NCBI GenBank assembly: GCA_023663685.1
Contig: JAMPHB010000004.1
Coordinates: 47,425 to 111,424, forward strand
DNA: 64,000 nt
Source of the DNA: Blautia sp.
Lineage (GTDB): Bacteria > Bacillota > Clostridia > Lachnospirales > Lachnospiraceae
Direction of reading: 5' to 3'
This document shows positions 25,070-33,928 of the stretch, in pieces (the stretch's first letter is position 1; every line of letters begins with the position of its first letter). The notes beneath the pieces were generated by a model. It had not been told where the DNA came from. It did no database searches and saw only the letters and a list, made by a program, of their open reading frames with translations. A program made the position numbers and the translations under genes.

Positions 25070-26455
25070 TTATTTTGCGGAGAGATATTCGTGAATCCCC
25101 TTCGCGGCCGCCTTGCCTGCACCCATGGCAAGAATAACGGTAGCTGCTCCGGTCACGGCGTCGCCGCCCGCATATACGCCGTCCTTGCTTGTCGCGCCGG
25201 TGTCCTCTGTCGCGACAATGCACTTGCGGCGGTTCGTCTCCAATCCCTTTGTGGTCGCGGAAATCAGAGGATTCGGTGAGGTGCCGAGGGACATGATCAC
25301 GGTATCACACGCAATCTCGTACTCCGAGCCCGGAATCTCCACGGGACTGCGCCGTCCGCTCTCGTCCGGCTCTCCCAGCTCCATTTTGATGAGGCGGATG
25401 CCACGCACCCAGCCTTCATCGTCCACCAGGATCTCAGTGGGATTCTGCAGGAGGTCAAAAATGATGCCCTCCTCCTTTGCGTGATGTACTTCCTCCTGCC
25501 TTGCGGGAAGCTCCTCTTCGCTGCGGCGGTACACGATATGGGTCTCAGCCCCCAGACGGAGCGCTGTCCGCGCAGCATCCATCGCAACATTGCCGCCTCC
25601 CACAACCACTACCTTTTTGCCGTGGGAGATCGGGGTCTCATACCCCTCCTCAAAGGCCTTCATCAAATTGTTCCTGGTCAGAAACTCATTGGCGGAGAAC
25701 ACGCCGTTCGCCTGCTCTCCCGGGATTCCCATAAATCTTGGAAGTCCTGCGCCGGAGCCGATAAACACAGCTTCAAAGCCTTCCTCTGCCATAAGCTCGT
25801 CAATCTTGACCGATTTGCCAATGACTACATTCGTCTCGATTTTGACGCCGAGAGCTTTTACATTCTCCACCTCCGCATCCACAACAGCCTCCTTGGGGAG
25901 ACGGAATTCCGGGATTCCGTAGCTCAATACGCCTCCCGCCTTGTGCAGCGCTTCAAAGATTGTCACGTCATAGCCAAGTCTCGCCAGATCTCCGGCGCAG
26001 GTCAGTCCTGCCGGGCCGGAACCAATCACTGCAACCTTGCGTCCGTTTGTCTGCTGGGGCTTCTGCGGCTTTAAGCCCTGCTCTCTCGCCCAGTCCGCCA
26101 CAAAGCGCTCAAGTTTTCCGATGGCGATGGGATCGCCCTTGATTCCCCGGATGCATTTGCCCTCGCACTGGCTCTCCTGCGGACACACGCGGCCACAGAC
26201 AGCCGGAAGCGCTGAATCCATGGAAATAATCCTGTAGGCCTCGGCAAAATTACGGTTTTTCACCTGCTCGATAAATGCCGGAATGTTAATGGATACCGGA
26301 CAGCCCTTCATACACTGTGCATTTTTACAGTTTAAGCAACGGGAAGCCTCGGCAACCGCTTCCTCCTCATTGTAGCCGTAGCATACCTCTGCAAAGTTTG
26401 TGGCCCTGACTTTGGGATCCTGCTCACGAACCGGAATCTTTGTCAATACGTCCAT
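25070..26455 (-). CDS. nfnB: NfnB, large subunit of NADH-dependent ferredoxin:NADP+ oxidoreductase
   Basis: NfnAB is a cytoplasmic flavin-based bifurcating transhydrogenase that couples NADPH, NAD+ and ferredoxin. The large subunit resembles the glutamate synthase small subunit: an N-terminal domain with cysteines for two 4Fe-4S clusters (CLNCKNAQCMKGCP at 42-55 and CGRVCPQESQCEGKC at 92-106), an FAD-binding GSGPAGLTCA at about 147-156, and an NADPH-binding GGGNVAMDAA at about 283-292. Alone this could be labelled GltD, but no gltB is present and the FNR-like nfnA precedes it with TAATG overlap, which is the Nfn arrangement. The 461-residue length is normal. Confidence 0.88.
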   Translation of the reverse strand: MDVLTKIPVREQDPKVRATNFAEVCYGYNEEEAVAEASRCLNCKNAQCMKGCPVSINIPAFIEQVKNRNFAEAYRIISMDSALPAVCGRVCPQESQCEGKCIRGIKGDPIAIGKLERFVADWAREQGLKPQKPQQTNGRKVAVIGSGPAGLTCAGDLARLGYDVTIFEALHKAGGVLSYGIPEFRLPKEAVVDAEVENVKALGVKIETNVVIGKSVKIDELMAEEGFEAVFIGSGAGLPRFMGIPGEQANGVFSANEFLTRNNLMKAFEEGYETPISHGKKVVVVGGGNVAMDAARTALRLGAETHIVYRRSEEELPARQEEVHHAKEEGIIFDLLQNPTEILVDDEGWVRGIRLIKMELGEPDESGRRSPVEIPGSEYEIACDTVIMSLGTSPNPLISATTKGLETNRRKCIVATEDTGATSKDGVYAGGDAVTGAATVILAMGAGKAAAKGIHEYLSAK

Positions 26456-27345
26456 TATTTGTCACCTCCACACTGGCCGCATCCACCGTGGTGGGTACTG
26501 CCCTCCTCATAGGCCAGCTTTGCGCGGCCCTCCTCGGTCTTGTACTGCTGCTGACGCTTCATTGCCTGATCGAAATCAACCAGATGCCCGTCAAACTCAG
26601 GCCCGTCCACGCAGGCGAATTTGACCTCGCCGCCCACCATCAGACGGCAGGCGCCGCACATGCCGGTTCCGTCTACCATGATCGGGTTCATGGAGACCAC
26701 CGTGGGAAGTCCCAGCTTCTTTGTCAGCAGGCAGGTGAACTTCATCATAATCATTGGGCCGATGGCAACCGCCACATCGTATTTCTTTCCCTCGTTCACC
26801 AGAGCCTCGAGCTGCTGGCTGCCATTGCCATGGAATGCGTAGGAGCCGTCGTCCGTGCAGACATATACATTGCCTGCGACCGCCTTCATCTCCTCCTCAT
26901 AAAATACGATATCCCTGCTGCGGAAGCCCATGATCACGTCAGCCGCAATACCGTGCTCCTTCAGCCACTTGACCTGCGGATACACCGGAGCCGTCCCCAG
27001 CCCCCCGGCGATAAAGACGATGCTCTTTTTCTTCGTCTCCTCTAAATTCTCTTCCAGACAGAGCTCGGAAGGACAGCCTAAGGGTCCCACAAAATCCTCC
27101 AGCGCATCTCCCTCCTTGAGCGCCATCATGCGCTCTGTACCGGCGCCGATGGTCTGTACCACAATGGTGACAGTCTCCTTTTCTCTGTCATAATCGCAGA
27201 TGGTCAGCGGGATGCGCTCCCCCACCTCGTCGGTCTTTGCAATAATGAACTGCCCCGGCAGACATTCTTTCGCCACCCGGGGAGCCTTGACGTCCATCAG
27301 AATGATGTTGTCCGCCAGCTCCTCTCTCCGAACAATTGGATACAT
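26455..27345 (-). CDS. nfnA: NfnA, FNR-like subunit of ferredoxin:NADP+ oxidoreductase
   Basis: The 296-residue protein has an N-terminal FAD-binding beta barrel, a central NAD-binding Rossmann part with FIAGGLGTAPVYPQ at about 110-123, and a C-terminal 2Fe-2S cluster site in GMCGACR..FACVDGPEFD at about 222-246. It resembles PyrK and SudB; with nfnB directly after it, it forms the bifurcating NfnAB complex of Clostridia, where it binds NADH. A Gly/His/Cys-rich C-terminal tail (THHGGCGQCGGDK) is unusual and may hold metal. It is first in the operon. Confidence 0.86.
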   Translation of the reverse strand: MYPIVRREELADNIILMDVKAPRVAKECLPGQFIIAKTDEVGERIPLTICDYDREKETVTIVVQTIGAGTERMMALKEGDALEDFVGPLGCPSELCLEENLEETKKKSIVFIAGGLGTAPVYPQVKWLKEHGIAADVIMGFRSRDIVFYEEEMKAVAGNVYVCTDDGSYAFHGNGSQQLEALVNEGKKYDVAVAIGPMIMMKFTCLLTKKLGLPTVVSMNPIMVDGTGMCGACRLMVGGEVKFACVDGPEFDGHLVDFDQAMKRQQQYKTEEGRAKLAYEEGSTHHGGCGQCGGDK

Positions 27346-27391
27346 AATATCTTCCTCCTAATATATGTACAAACTGATATTACACCATATT

Positions 27392-27420
27392 ATTGTATCG
27401 AAAATTCTGCCGATGCGCAA
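27392..27420 (-). promoter_or_regulatory. nfnAB promoter
   Basis: TTGCGC (27420-27415) and TACAAT (27397-27392) are 17 bp apart on the minus strand, 47 bp before the nfnA ATG. Confidence 0.6.
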
Positions 27421-27469
27421 TGCTTTTCTTCTGGTAAAAAGCACATAATTTAAAACAAGGTTTTGAGTC

Positions 27470-29905
27470 CTATTCACTGAACCTTATTCTGTCAATGAGG
27501 GAATCCTTTCTGACCGAGCGGGCTAAGAAGGAGGCCAGAAGCATCTGGAGAAGCAAAAGCACTGCTGTCACAATCAGGGATGCCTCCCACGGATAATGGT
27601 AACTGCGAATCTCAAAAAAGCCGGAGGCCTTCGCATATAGAAATACCGGGTATCCCAGCAGACTTCCAAGTCCCACGGAAATGACGAGGGTACCAAGGAT
27701 ATAAAACAGACCCTCCTGCCGGAGCATCCGTAAGAGCTGGCGGTCGGACATACCGATTGCCTGCAGCATACCGAGTTCCTTTTTACGGACATGCACACTG
27801 TTGATCATGGTATTGATAAGGTTCATCACGGAGATTACCGCCAGAATACCAAGAAAGACATAGCAGGCGCTGCTGGTCATGGAAATCGCCTGCTTCCATG
27901 TCTCATACTCCGCTTTCCATGTGTTCATCTGAAGACGCCCGGATTCCTCCACAATATCTGCGAGGGTGTTTGCGAGCTCCTCATCATAATCTGTCCCGGC
28001 GAAGACATGGTAAGCTCCGGTTGAATTATTCCGGCAGAGCGCATCGGCGGCAGATTTTGCCATGACCAGATAGTCGTAATTCGTCAGTCCATAGCGGTAA
28101 TCCGCGATCGCAATGACTTCAAGCTCCTTTTCGTAGGAGTCGTCTCCATCGTGGATTGTAAATACATAGCTATCCCCGACGGAGATTTCGGGATACCAGT
28201 AAAGCAGACCATTGTCCACGATCACCTTGTCGCCGGACATAAGATCTTCATAAGTAGCGCTCCCCTCTATGATGTCCGCCTCCACCTCCTCTGCAAAGCT
28301 CTCCGGCACTCCGCAGATACCGTTTTGATCATCTGCATCCAGCGGGCCTCCCGTCACAGACACCGAAGTAAAAGCCTCCACGCGCTCCACGCCGGGAAGC
28401 TCCCCAAGCTGCTGCATGAGCGCCGCATCCAGCGGGTGGTTCTTCTGTACCTCACTCCATTTGCGCTCCGGGTGTTCTTGGTTATTCTCGATGACCGGGG
28501 AAATCATGTACTGTCCTACAATGGAGCTGTTAGCGCTCTGCACAGGACTGGCGCAGGAAAGCACGGAAGCCACTACCATCAAAAGCATTCCGGTCAGGGA
28601 CATGGAAAGAATCGTAGCGGCACTTCTTTTCCTGTCTCCGGCAATGCTTCTTGCGGTCAGTTTTCCAATCGACAGATTTTCATACCCCTTTTTGGAAGTA
28701 CGCGCTTTTTTTGATATCTGTCCCCGCATAACCTCCACCGCTGACGCTCTGGCCGCAAGCCGCATCGGACGGCGAAGCGAGAGATACACTGACAGCATCG
28801 TCACTGCCGTGGCAAGCAGATAGATCCACCAGTGATATACATTGACCGTCATCCCTTCATACTCCCCGGTGAGGTTCAAAAACACCAGCATAACGCCATA
28901 CGCCGCAAGACTTCCAAGCACAAGCCCTGCCGGGATTGCAATCGCTGCCACGCCAAGCCCCTCTTTTAAAACAATCTGGCGAAGCTGCCGCTTTGTGGCA
29001 CCGATAGCTTTTAGCCTGCCAAAGCCCCTAAGCCTCTGATGCATGGATACATAGTAGATGCTGTAGATGGTCACGATTCCGGCAAGCATGATAATAAGCA
29101 TAATGGCAATGATCGTCGGTAATATGACAGGGTCTACATAGTTTGCCATGAGATAATCCTCATTCACCCCTATGTCAGTCTCTGCAATACCAAACTGTTC
29201 TGCAATATTTTTAATTTTATCCGTGATCTCTGTGGTCATCAGTTCTCCATTATTTACAGAGCTGCCGGTGTAGACGCGAAAGAGAAACCGATAGGAAATC
29301 TCCTCCGCTGGTATCTCTGTTTCCAAAAATGCATGGGAGACAAAGGCGGAATAGGATTTCTGCGCTTTTTCCGCCGCAGCCTCCGACAGAAATCCACAGA
29401 GCACAAATTCTTTGTCCTTTGCATAATCCAGCGCTCCATTGCGGTAGATCTGGCAGGGAATCGTGATGGTATCGCCAATATCTCCCGATAGATGAAAGGA
29501 TAAAAGCATATCCTTTGAAACTACAATCTCATTGGCCGCCTCGGGCAGCCGTCCCTCCATAAGTGTTTGATTGTAGAGCTTCATTCCCTCCCCGTCTATG
29601 TAGTAGAGATAAGCCACAGCTTCTTTTGCCCGCGCTTCGCCCACGTCGGCGCGCAGTCCGTACTCTGTAATGTCGTGATGGGCAGCGAGCTTTTGGGCTG
29701 TATCCATATTTACATTTCTGTAGAGCGCGTGCATAGAGGGGTAATAGGTATTGATAAATGAAAAATGTACATCGAGAATCCCTTTTCCCACGGTGAGCAC
29801 TACAAACAGTAAAAGAGTCGTGAGGACGATAGCAATTCCCGTCAATATGTTTTTACTTTTGTAATATTTCATATTGTTAAGGGCAGCCTTTGTTGTCATT
29901 TTCAT
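27470..29905 (-). CDS. FtsX/MacB-type ABC transporter permease
   Basis: The 811-residue permease has a first membrane helix at about 18-40, an extracellular domain, a core of three helices at about 265-390, a second extracellular domain and a last set of three helices from about 685 on. This is the duplicated FtsX arrangement of bacitracin- or lantibiotic-type exporters and of lipoprotein-release systems. The cytoplasmic loops QRLRGFGRLKAIGATKRQLR and RKKELGMLQAIGMSDRQLLR are the coupling helices to the ATPase. The partner ATPase starts upstream with a 3-bp gap, and a two-component system precedes both. Peptide sensing or resistance is likely; the substrate is unknown. Confidence 0.85.
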   Translation of the reverse strand: MKMTTKAALNNMKYYKSKNILTGIAIVLTTLLLFVVLTVGKGILDVHFSFINTYYPSMHALYRNVNMDTAQKLAAHHDITEYGLRADVGEARAKEAVAYLYYIDGEGMKLYNQTLMEGRLPEAANEIVVSKDMLLSFHLSGDIGDTITIPCQIYRNGALDYAKDKEFVLCGFLSEAAAEKAQKSYSAFVSHAFLETEIPAEEISYRFLFRVYTGSSVNNGELMTTEITDKIKNIAEQFGIAETDIGVNEDYLMANYVDPVILPTIIAIMLIIMLAGIVTIYSIYYVSMHQRLRGFGRLKAIGATKRQLRQIVLKEGLGVAAIAIPAGLVLGSLAAYGVMLVFLNLTGEYEGMTVNVYHWWIYLLATAVTMLSVYLSLRRPMRLAARASAVEVMRGQISKKARTSKKGYENLSIGKLTARSIAGDRKRSAATILSMSLTGMLLMVVASVLSCASPVQSANSSIVGQYMISPVIENNQEHPERKWSEVQKNHPLDAALMQQLGELPGVERVEAFTSVSVTGGPLDADDQNGICGVPESFAEEVEADIIEGSATYEDLMSGDKVIVDNGLLYWYPEISVGDSYVFTIHDGDDSYEKELEVIAIADYRYGLTNYDYLVMAKSAADALCRNNSTGAYHVFAGTDYDEELANTLADIVEESGRLQMNTWKAEYETWKQAISMTSSACYVFLGILAVISVMNLINTMINSVHVRKKELGMLQAIGMSDRQLLRMLRQEGLFYILGTLVISVGLGSLLGYPVFLYAKASGFFEIRSYHYPWEASLIVTAVLLLLQMLLASFLARSVRKDSLIDRIRFSE

Positions 29906-29908
29906 GTT

Positions 29909-30580
29909 CTACACCACCTTCCCGTCCTCGATTACGATTACCGTGTCCGCCATCTGGGCAATCGTCTCGTCATGGGTAATCATAACCAGTGTCTGTCCGA
30001 AGTCCCTGACGCAGCTTTTTAACACCTCCATTACCTCCAGCTCCGTCTGTGAGTCGAGATTTCCGGTCGGTTCATCCGCTAAAAGCACCGCAGGCCGGGT
30101 GATCAGTGCCCTCGCAATTGCCACCCTCTGCTTTTGTCCCCCGGAGAGTACATCCGGCATTGCATTTTTCTTTTCCGTCAGCCCGATCTTTTCTAAGAAA
30201 CGCTCCACATCTTTGCGGTCAGCCTTCCGGTTGTCAAGCCCCAGCGGAAGCACAATATTCTCCCAGACATTCAGGGAGGGAATCAGGTTATAGTCCTGAA
30301 AAATAAAGCCGATCTTCTTCCTGCGGAATTCCGCCAGCCGGTCGTCCTTCAGGGAAAAAATATCCTTCTCCTCAATCCATACCTTCCCCTCGTCAGGGCG
30401 GTCCAGGCCGCCCATCAGATGTAAGAGCGTCGATTTCCCTGAACCGGAGCGCCCCACAATGGCAGTAAATCTCCCCCGCTCCACGGCCAGGTTCGTATGA
30501 TCGACGGCGCGCACCAGATTTTCTCCCGCTCCGTAATATTTCACCAGATTTTCTACACGCAAAATGCTGTTTGTACTCAT
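29909..30580 (-). CDS. ABC transporter ATP-binding protein (MacB/LolD type)
   Basis: The 223-residue ATPase has Walker A GRSGSGKST (43-51), the signature LSGGQKQR at about 145 and Walker B VLLADEPTGNLD near 165, with an H-loop MITHD. It pairs with the FtsX-type permease that follows 3 bp later. A GGAGG site precedes the ATG. The gene sits after a hairpin terminator that ends the upstream kinase gene, so it may have its own promoter controlled by the response regulator. Confidence 0.9.
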   Translation of the reverse strand: MSTNSILRVENLVKYYGAGENLVRAVDHTNLAVERGRFTAIVGRSGSGKSTLLHLMGGLDRPDEGKVWIEEKDIFSLKDDRLAEFRRKKIGFIFQDYNLIPSLNVWENIVLPLGLDNRKADRKDVERFLEKIGLTEKKNAMPDVLSGGQKQRVAIARALITRPAVLLADEPTGNLDSQTELEVMEVLKSCVRDFGQTLVMITHDETIAQMADTVIVIEDGKVV

Positions 30581-30628
30581 GGCTGTTTCCTCCTTTTTTT
30601 GTACAGTGTAGCATTTGACAATAACAAA

Positions 30629-30662
30629 ACCCTTACAAAAACTATAACATTTTTGTAAGGGT
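30629..30662 (-). terminator. Terminator/attenuator between histidine kinase and ABC genes
   Basis: CCCTTACAAAAA and TTTTTGTAAGGG form a perfect 12-bp stem, followed on the minus strand by TTTTGTTA. It overlaps the kinase stop codon. The stem separates the regulatory pair from its presumed target transporter. Confidence 0.7.
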
Positions 30663-31805
30663 CTTACAGGGGAGCGTGATTCGGAATACCGTGCCGCCCT
30701 CCGGTTTGTTTTTGGCGGATATAGTGCCGCCCTGCTGTTCGAGAATCATTCTGGCAAGATACAGCCCGACGCCTATGCCCTCATGGACAGTGGCCGCCGC
30801 CCGGCTTCCCCTGTAGAATCTCTGGTAAATCTTTACCAGCTCCTCTGCAGAAATTCCCATCCCCTGATCCTCCACCTCAACGAGCACATTCTGCGCAAGC
30901 CGTGTTGCCCGCACAGTTACCGTGGAGTGCGCCGGAGAATATTTTACAGCATTATCCAGTACATTGGCGATGGCCTCCGCCGTCCATTTTGTGTCGTGGC
31001 AGACGCAAAAGCTTCCCTCCATCTCCACAGAGATGGTGATTGCCTTTTCCTTTGCTTTCATAAAAATCTGGCTGACCGCCCCCGCAACAGTCTCCTTTAG
31101 CTCTGCGGTTTCGGGGCAGAGCTGGATCAGGTGAGTCTCAAGCCGGGAGAGCTTTACCAGTTCCCCAAGCAGCAGCTCCAGCTTGTCCAGTGCCTTTAGC
31201 TCCTGCTCCTCATAGCCGCGCTTTTCGTCATGTTCTGACGCCATGGCAAGCTCAAGACTCATGCGAAGAGAGGCAAGGGGCGTTTTGAGCTGATGGGAAA
31301 TATCGGTAATTAACGCTTTGGTGCTCTCCTCCTCTCTTGCAAGCCTCCCCTGCAGATCCTCAAAATAGAAGGAAAGCTCCCGCATAGCCTCCCAGATCCG
31401 CATCCACTCGGGAGAAGACCCCTCATAGCTTAGAACCTCCAGATAGCTCCCCTTCCGGAATTCTTCCAGATTCTCGGAAAGCTCCTGCAGACTCTCACCG
31501 GATACTCCGGGTTTTCGGATGTTTTTTAGGTAGAAGCACAAAAAACAGACCGCGCCAGCCAAAAGTCCTGCGCCATAGAACAGCCATAAACGATTCTCCT
31601 TCGGGGACATCCGCAGCTCATAGCCGTATTTTTCTTCAATCAGTGAAACCGCCTCCTTAAGCTCCGCCACACGGATTTCTTCGGAGACAGCGGGAGTCTT
31701 CAAAAGGAAATAAGAAAGCACCCACATAAAAATGGAAAAGAGAACCGCAAACAGTAAATACGCGGCCAGATATTGTGTTATCCTTCTGTCACCTTCTCGG
31801 TCCAT
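30642..31805 (-). CDS. Sensor histidine kinase
   Basis: The 387-residue protein has two membrane helices at about 11-35 and 72-93 with a short extracellular loop of about 35 residues between them, then an H-box DISHQLKTPLASLR with phospho-acceptor His171, and an ATP-binding domain with N-box ANVLDNAVKYS, DQGMGIS and GVGLYLAR. The small loop is too short for a classic ligand domain, a feature of kinases that sense through a partner ABC permease. Its start lies within the end of the response regulator gene (28-bp overlap). Confidence 0.9.
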   Translation of the reverse strand: MDREGDRRITQYLAAYLLFAVLFSIFMWVLSYFLLKTPAVSEEIRVAELKEAVSLIEEKYGYELRMSPKENRLWLFYGAGLLAGAVCFLCFYLKNIRKPGVSGESLQELSENLEEFRKGSYLEVLSYEGSSPEWMRIWEAMRELSFYFEDLQGRLAREEESTKALITDISHQLKTPLASLRMSLELAMASEHDEKRGYEEQELKALDKLELLLGELVKLSRLETHLIQLCPETAELKETVAGAVSQIFMKAKEKAITISVEMEGSFCVCHDTKWTAEAIANVLDNAVKYSPAHSTVTVRATRLAQNVLVEVEDQGMGISAEELVKIYQRFYRGSRAAATVHEGIGVGLYLARMILEQQGGTISAKNKPEGGTVFRITLPCKTLTKML

Positions 31806-32467
31806 AGATATCCCAGTCCCCTTACATTGGAAATTGATTCCGTCTGCAGCTTATTTTTCAGCCGGCTGATGCAGACTGTCACGGTATTGTCATCCACAAA
31901 CTGTCCGTCCACATCCCAGATATGCTCTAAAATTTTCTCCCTGGAGAGCACCTGCCCCGCGTTCTCCCACAGATAGATGAGAAGCTGCAGCTCTTTCTTG
32001 CTGAGCACAAGCTCCTTTGCGCCCCGGCGGACTCTCATTTCTTTTAAGTCTATCGCAAGCTCCCCGGAAGCCAGAAAGCTTTTTGTCTCTCCCACGCCGG
32101 GGAGTCGCCGCAGCAGCGCCCGCACCTTGGTGAGCAGCACGATCAGCGAAAAAGGCTTCGTCATATAATCGTCCGCCCCCGCGTCGTAGCCGCTTACAAT
32201 GTCAGCCTCAGAGTCGAGGGCAGTCAGATATAAAAGCAGGGTATTTTTTTCCCACACTCTTTTCCCAAGCGTAAGCCCCGACCCGTCCGGCAAAAGAACG
32301 TCGCTGATGACAAGCGAAAAAGGCTCCCGCTCATAGTGCTCCATGGCGGAAGCCAGCGTGTGTGCCGACGTCACATGATACCCCGCATTTTTCAGGGTAA
32401 GGGTAATCCCGTGGTTTAAAGTCTCATCGTCCTCCAGCAGCAAAATTCTTTGCTCCACGTCGTTCAT
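31778..32467 (-). CDS. OmpR-family response regulator
   Basis: The receiver domain has the acidic pair at Glu12-Asp13, the phospho-acceptor Asp56 (ISDVLLPDGSG) and the lysine in MTKPFS at about 105. A winged-helix DNA-binding domain covers about 128-225 (LSKKELQLLIYLWENAGQVLSRE). It is co-translated with the histidine kinase through a 28-bp overlap and most probably controls the downstream FtsX-type ABC genes. It follows the CobW-DUF1980 gene by only 11 bp, so it may be co-transcribed with it. Confidence 0.92.
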   Translation of the reverse strand: MNDVEQRILLLEDDETLNHGITLTLKNAGYHVTSAHTLASAMEHYEREPFSLVISDVLLPDGSGLTLGKRVWEKNTLLLYLTALDSEADIVSGYDAGADDYMTKPFSLIVLLTKVRALLRRLPGVGETKSFLASGELAIDLKEMRVRRGAKELVLSKKELQLLIYLWENAGQVLSREKILEHIWDVDGQFVDDNTVTVCISRLKNKLQTESISNVRGLGYLWTEKVTEG

Positions 32468-32478
32468 AGGCTCCTCTC

Positions 32479-33423
32479 CTAAGAAAAGTATACCAGTTCA
32501 TCCTCCGGCTTCTCAGCGGGGACAATCGACAGGGGATAGAGCACAGGTCCCTTCCCCTTGTACTCTTTTGCAAACTCCACATGCACCTCTGCGGTGATAT
32601 CAATCCATGCGCGGTGGGCAAGCTCCTCCTCCTTCTCGTACCTGCATTTGAAACCGATAAAGGTCACATCCTCGATACAGCAGGTCATGGCGAAGCGGCC
32701 TGGCACGAAAATGCCTTTTTTAAGTTTTTCCGGATTGTAGACAAGAGCCCGGAAGCGAACCTTTTTTCCCTCGTACTTTTTGTAGTTTTCCATGGCGTCC
32801 ATATACCAGATGGCGTAGTCCGCGTCGCTTAAGTCGATGACCTCCTGGCTGATATCGAAGGGAAGCTCCTCCGGCCGCTCGTCGATGGTGCCGTCCTTCC
32901 GCTCATAGACGATCTGCGCTTTGCGGTTGACAGCCTTGACCTGCCGCCGCAGACGCCCCCGGTCGGTTTCGTCGTCCGTCCGGTTGAAAACGACCACGTC
33001 GCTGGCAAAGATCTGCTCCTGCATCATGGCGCGCATATTGCCCATATAGAGGTCAAAGGTGGTGGAATCCACCGTGGCCAGCGACTGGACAATTACCCAG
33101 CCCTCCGGCAGCGCAGCCTCTAAAATTTTATCCATGCCCCATGTCCCGTTATACTCGATAAACACCTGCCGGGGCAAAAATTCCCGGTTGATTGCCGCAA
33201 GTCTCTCTTCTGTAAATTCCTCCTCGGAATCTATGGGCGCAAGCTGAAAATTGACGGTGGAGAGCTTTGCCTCGTCATACTCCTTCTCTCCGTCCTCGCA
33301 CAGAATAATGACGCCCTTTGCGCCTTCCCCGAAATTATTCTCAAATAAAGTCTCCTCGATCAGTGAAGTCTTGCCGCTGTCCATAAAGCCGGTAAACAGA
33401 TATACCGGAATTTCTTCTGCCAT
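32479..33423 (-). CDS. COG0523 (CobW-like) GTPase fused to a DUF1980/YcgQ-like domain
   Basis: The N-terminal ~190 residues form a COG0523 G domain: Walker A GFMDSGKTS (12-20) and an NRTD motif (147-150) for guanine. The CxCC metal motif of most CobW proteins is missing. Residues about 205-314 match the C-terminal domain of YcgQ (DUF1980, TIGR03943): YEGKKVRFRALVYN, PGRFAMTCCIEDV with Cys248-Cys249, Cys260, and YKGKGPVLYPLSIV. In other bacteria YcgQ, its partner permease and a CobW protein are separate neighbours thought to work in zinc or metal homeostasis; here two parts are one 314-residue protein. It has its own promoter. Confidence 0.78.
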   Translation of the reverse strand: MAEEIPVYLFTGFMDSGKTSLIEETLFENNFGEGAKGVIILCEDGEKEYDEAKLSTVNFQLAPIDSEEEFTEERLAAINREFLPRQVFIEYNGTWGMDKILEAALPEGWVIVQSLATVDSTTFDLYMGNMRAMMQEQIFASDVVVFNRTDDETDRGRLRRQVKAVNRKAQIVYERKDGTIDERPEELPFDISQEVIDLSDADYAIWYMDAMENYKKYEGKKVRFRALVYNPEKLKKGIFVPGRFAMTCCIEDVTFIGFKCRYEKEEELAHRAWIDITAEVHVEFAKEYKGKGPVLYPLSIVPAEKPEDELVYFS

Positions 33424-33447
33424 AATTTCTCCTCCTTACTGCACAAA

Positions 33448-33476
33448 ATTATAACACTTGAAATTCCAAAGGACAA
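33448..33476 (-). promoter_or_regulatory. Promoter of the CobW-DUF1980 gene
   Basis: TTGTCC (33476-33471) and TATAAT (33453-33448) are 17 bp apart on the minus strand, 24 bp before the ATG. Confidence 0.6.
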
Positions 33477-33486
33477 TACCCTCTTT

Positions 33487-33924
33487 CTACTCCCTGTTCT
33501 GTGTATGGTTCTGGTATTCTAAAAGCCGCGCGTTCATTTTCCGCGCCTCTTCGCTGGCCTTCTTTCGTAAAAGGAAGGTTACGAGCGCATAAATGACGGC
33601 AATCAGAATAACCATGGCCAGCACGGAAAGGGGGCTTTTTACATCGTACCAGTCAAAAAGAAACCCGCTTCCCAGAACGACCACATTGATGATCAGATAG
33701 TGGAACATAATCTGCAGGCGCAGGACTCCCCTTTTGCGCACCTGCTCAAACGAATAGACAAGTGTTGTGGCCGCGCACAGAAAAGATACTCCAAGGATCT
33801 GCCAGATGACGACGCTGTGCATCCTCTCAACCGGTTCAATCACGGTGGTAAAAATCCCGACGGCCACGAGCACACAGACGGTAATCATTGAAAATGTACG
33901 CATTAAAAACTGAAATTTCTTCAT
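33487..33924 (-). CDS. DUF3021 family membrane protein
   Basis: The 145-residue protein has four hydrophobic segments at about 12-30, 40-57, 72-90 and 100-118, then a charged cytoplasmic tail. This is the pattern of DUF3021 proteins, which are nearly always next to a LytTR regulator and are thought to restrain it at the membrane. Here it follows the LytTR gene by 4 bp. The function of the pair is inferred from gene order. Confidence 0.82.
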   Translation of the reverse strand: MKKFQFLMRTFSMITVCVLVAVGIFTTVIEPVERMHSVVIWQILGVSFLCAATTLVYSFEQVRKRGVLRLQIMFHYLIINVVVLGSGFLFDWYDVKSPLSVLAMVILIAVIYALVTFLLRKKASEEARKMNARLLEYQNHTQNRE

Positions 33925-33928
33925 CGCC

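Noticed and set aside
25070-26455. GltD, small subunit of glutamate synthase.
   Set aside because: There is no gltB nearby, while an FNR-like nfnA overlaps its start, the Nfn arrangement.
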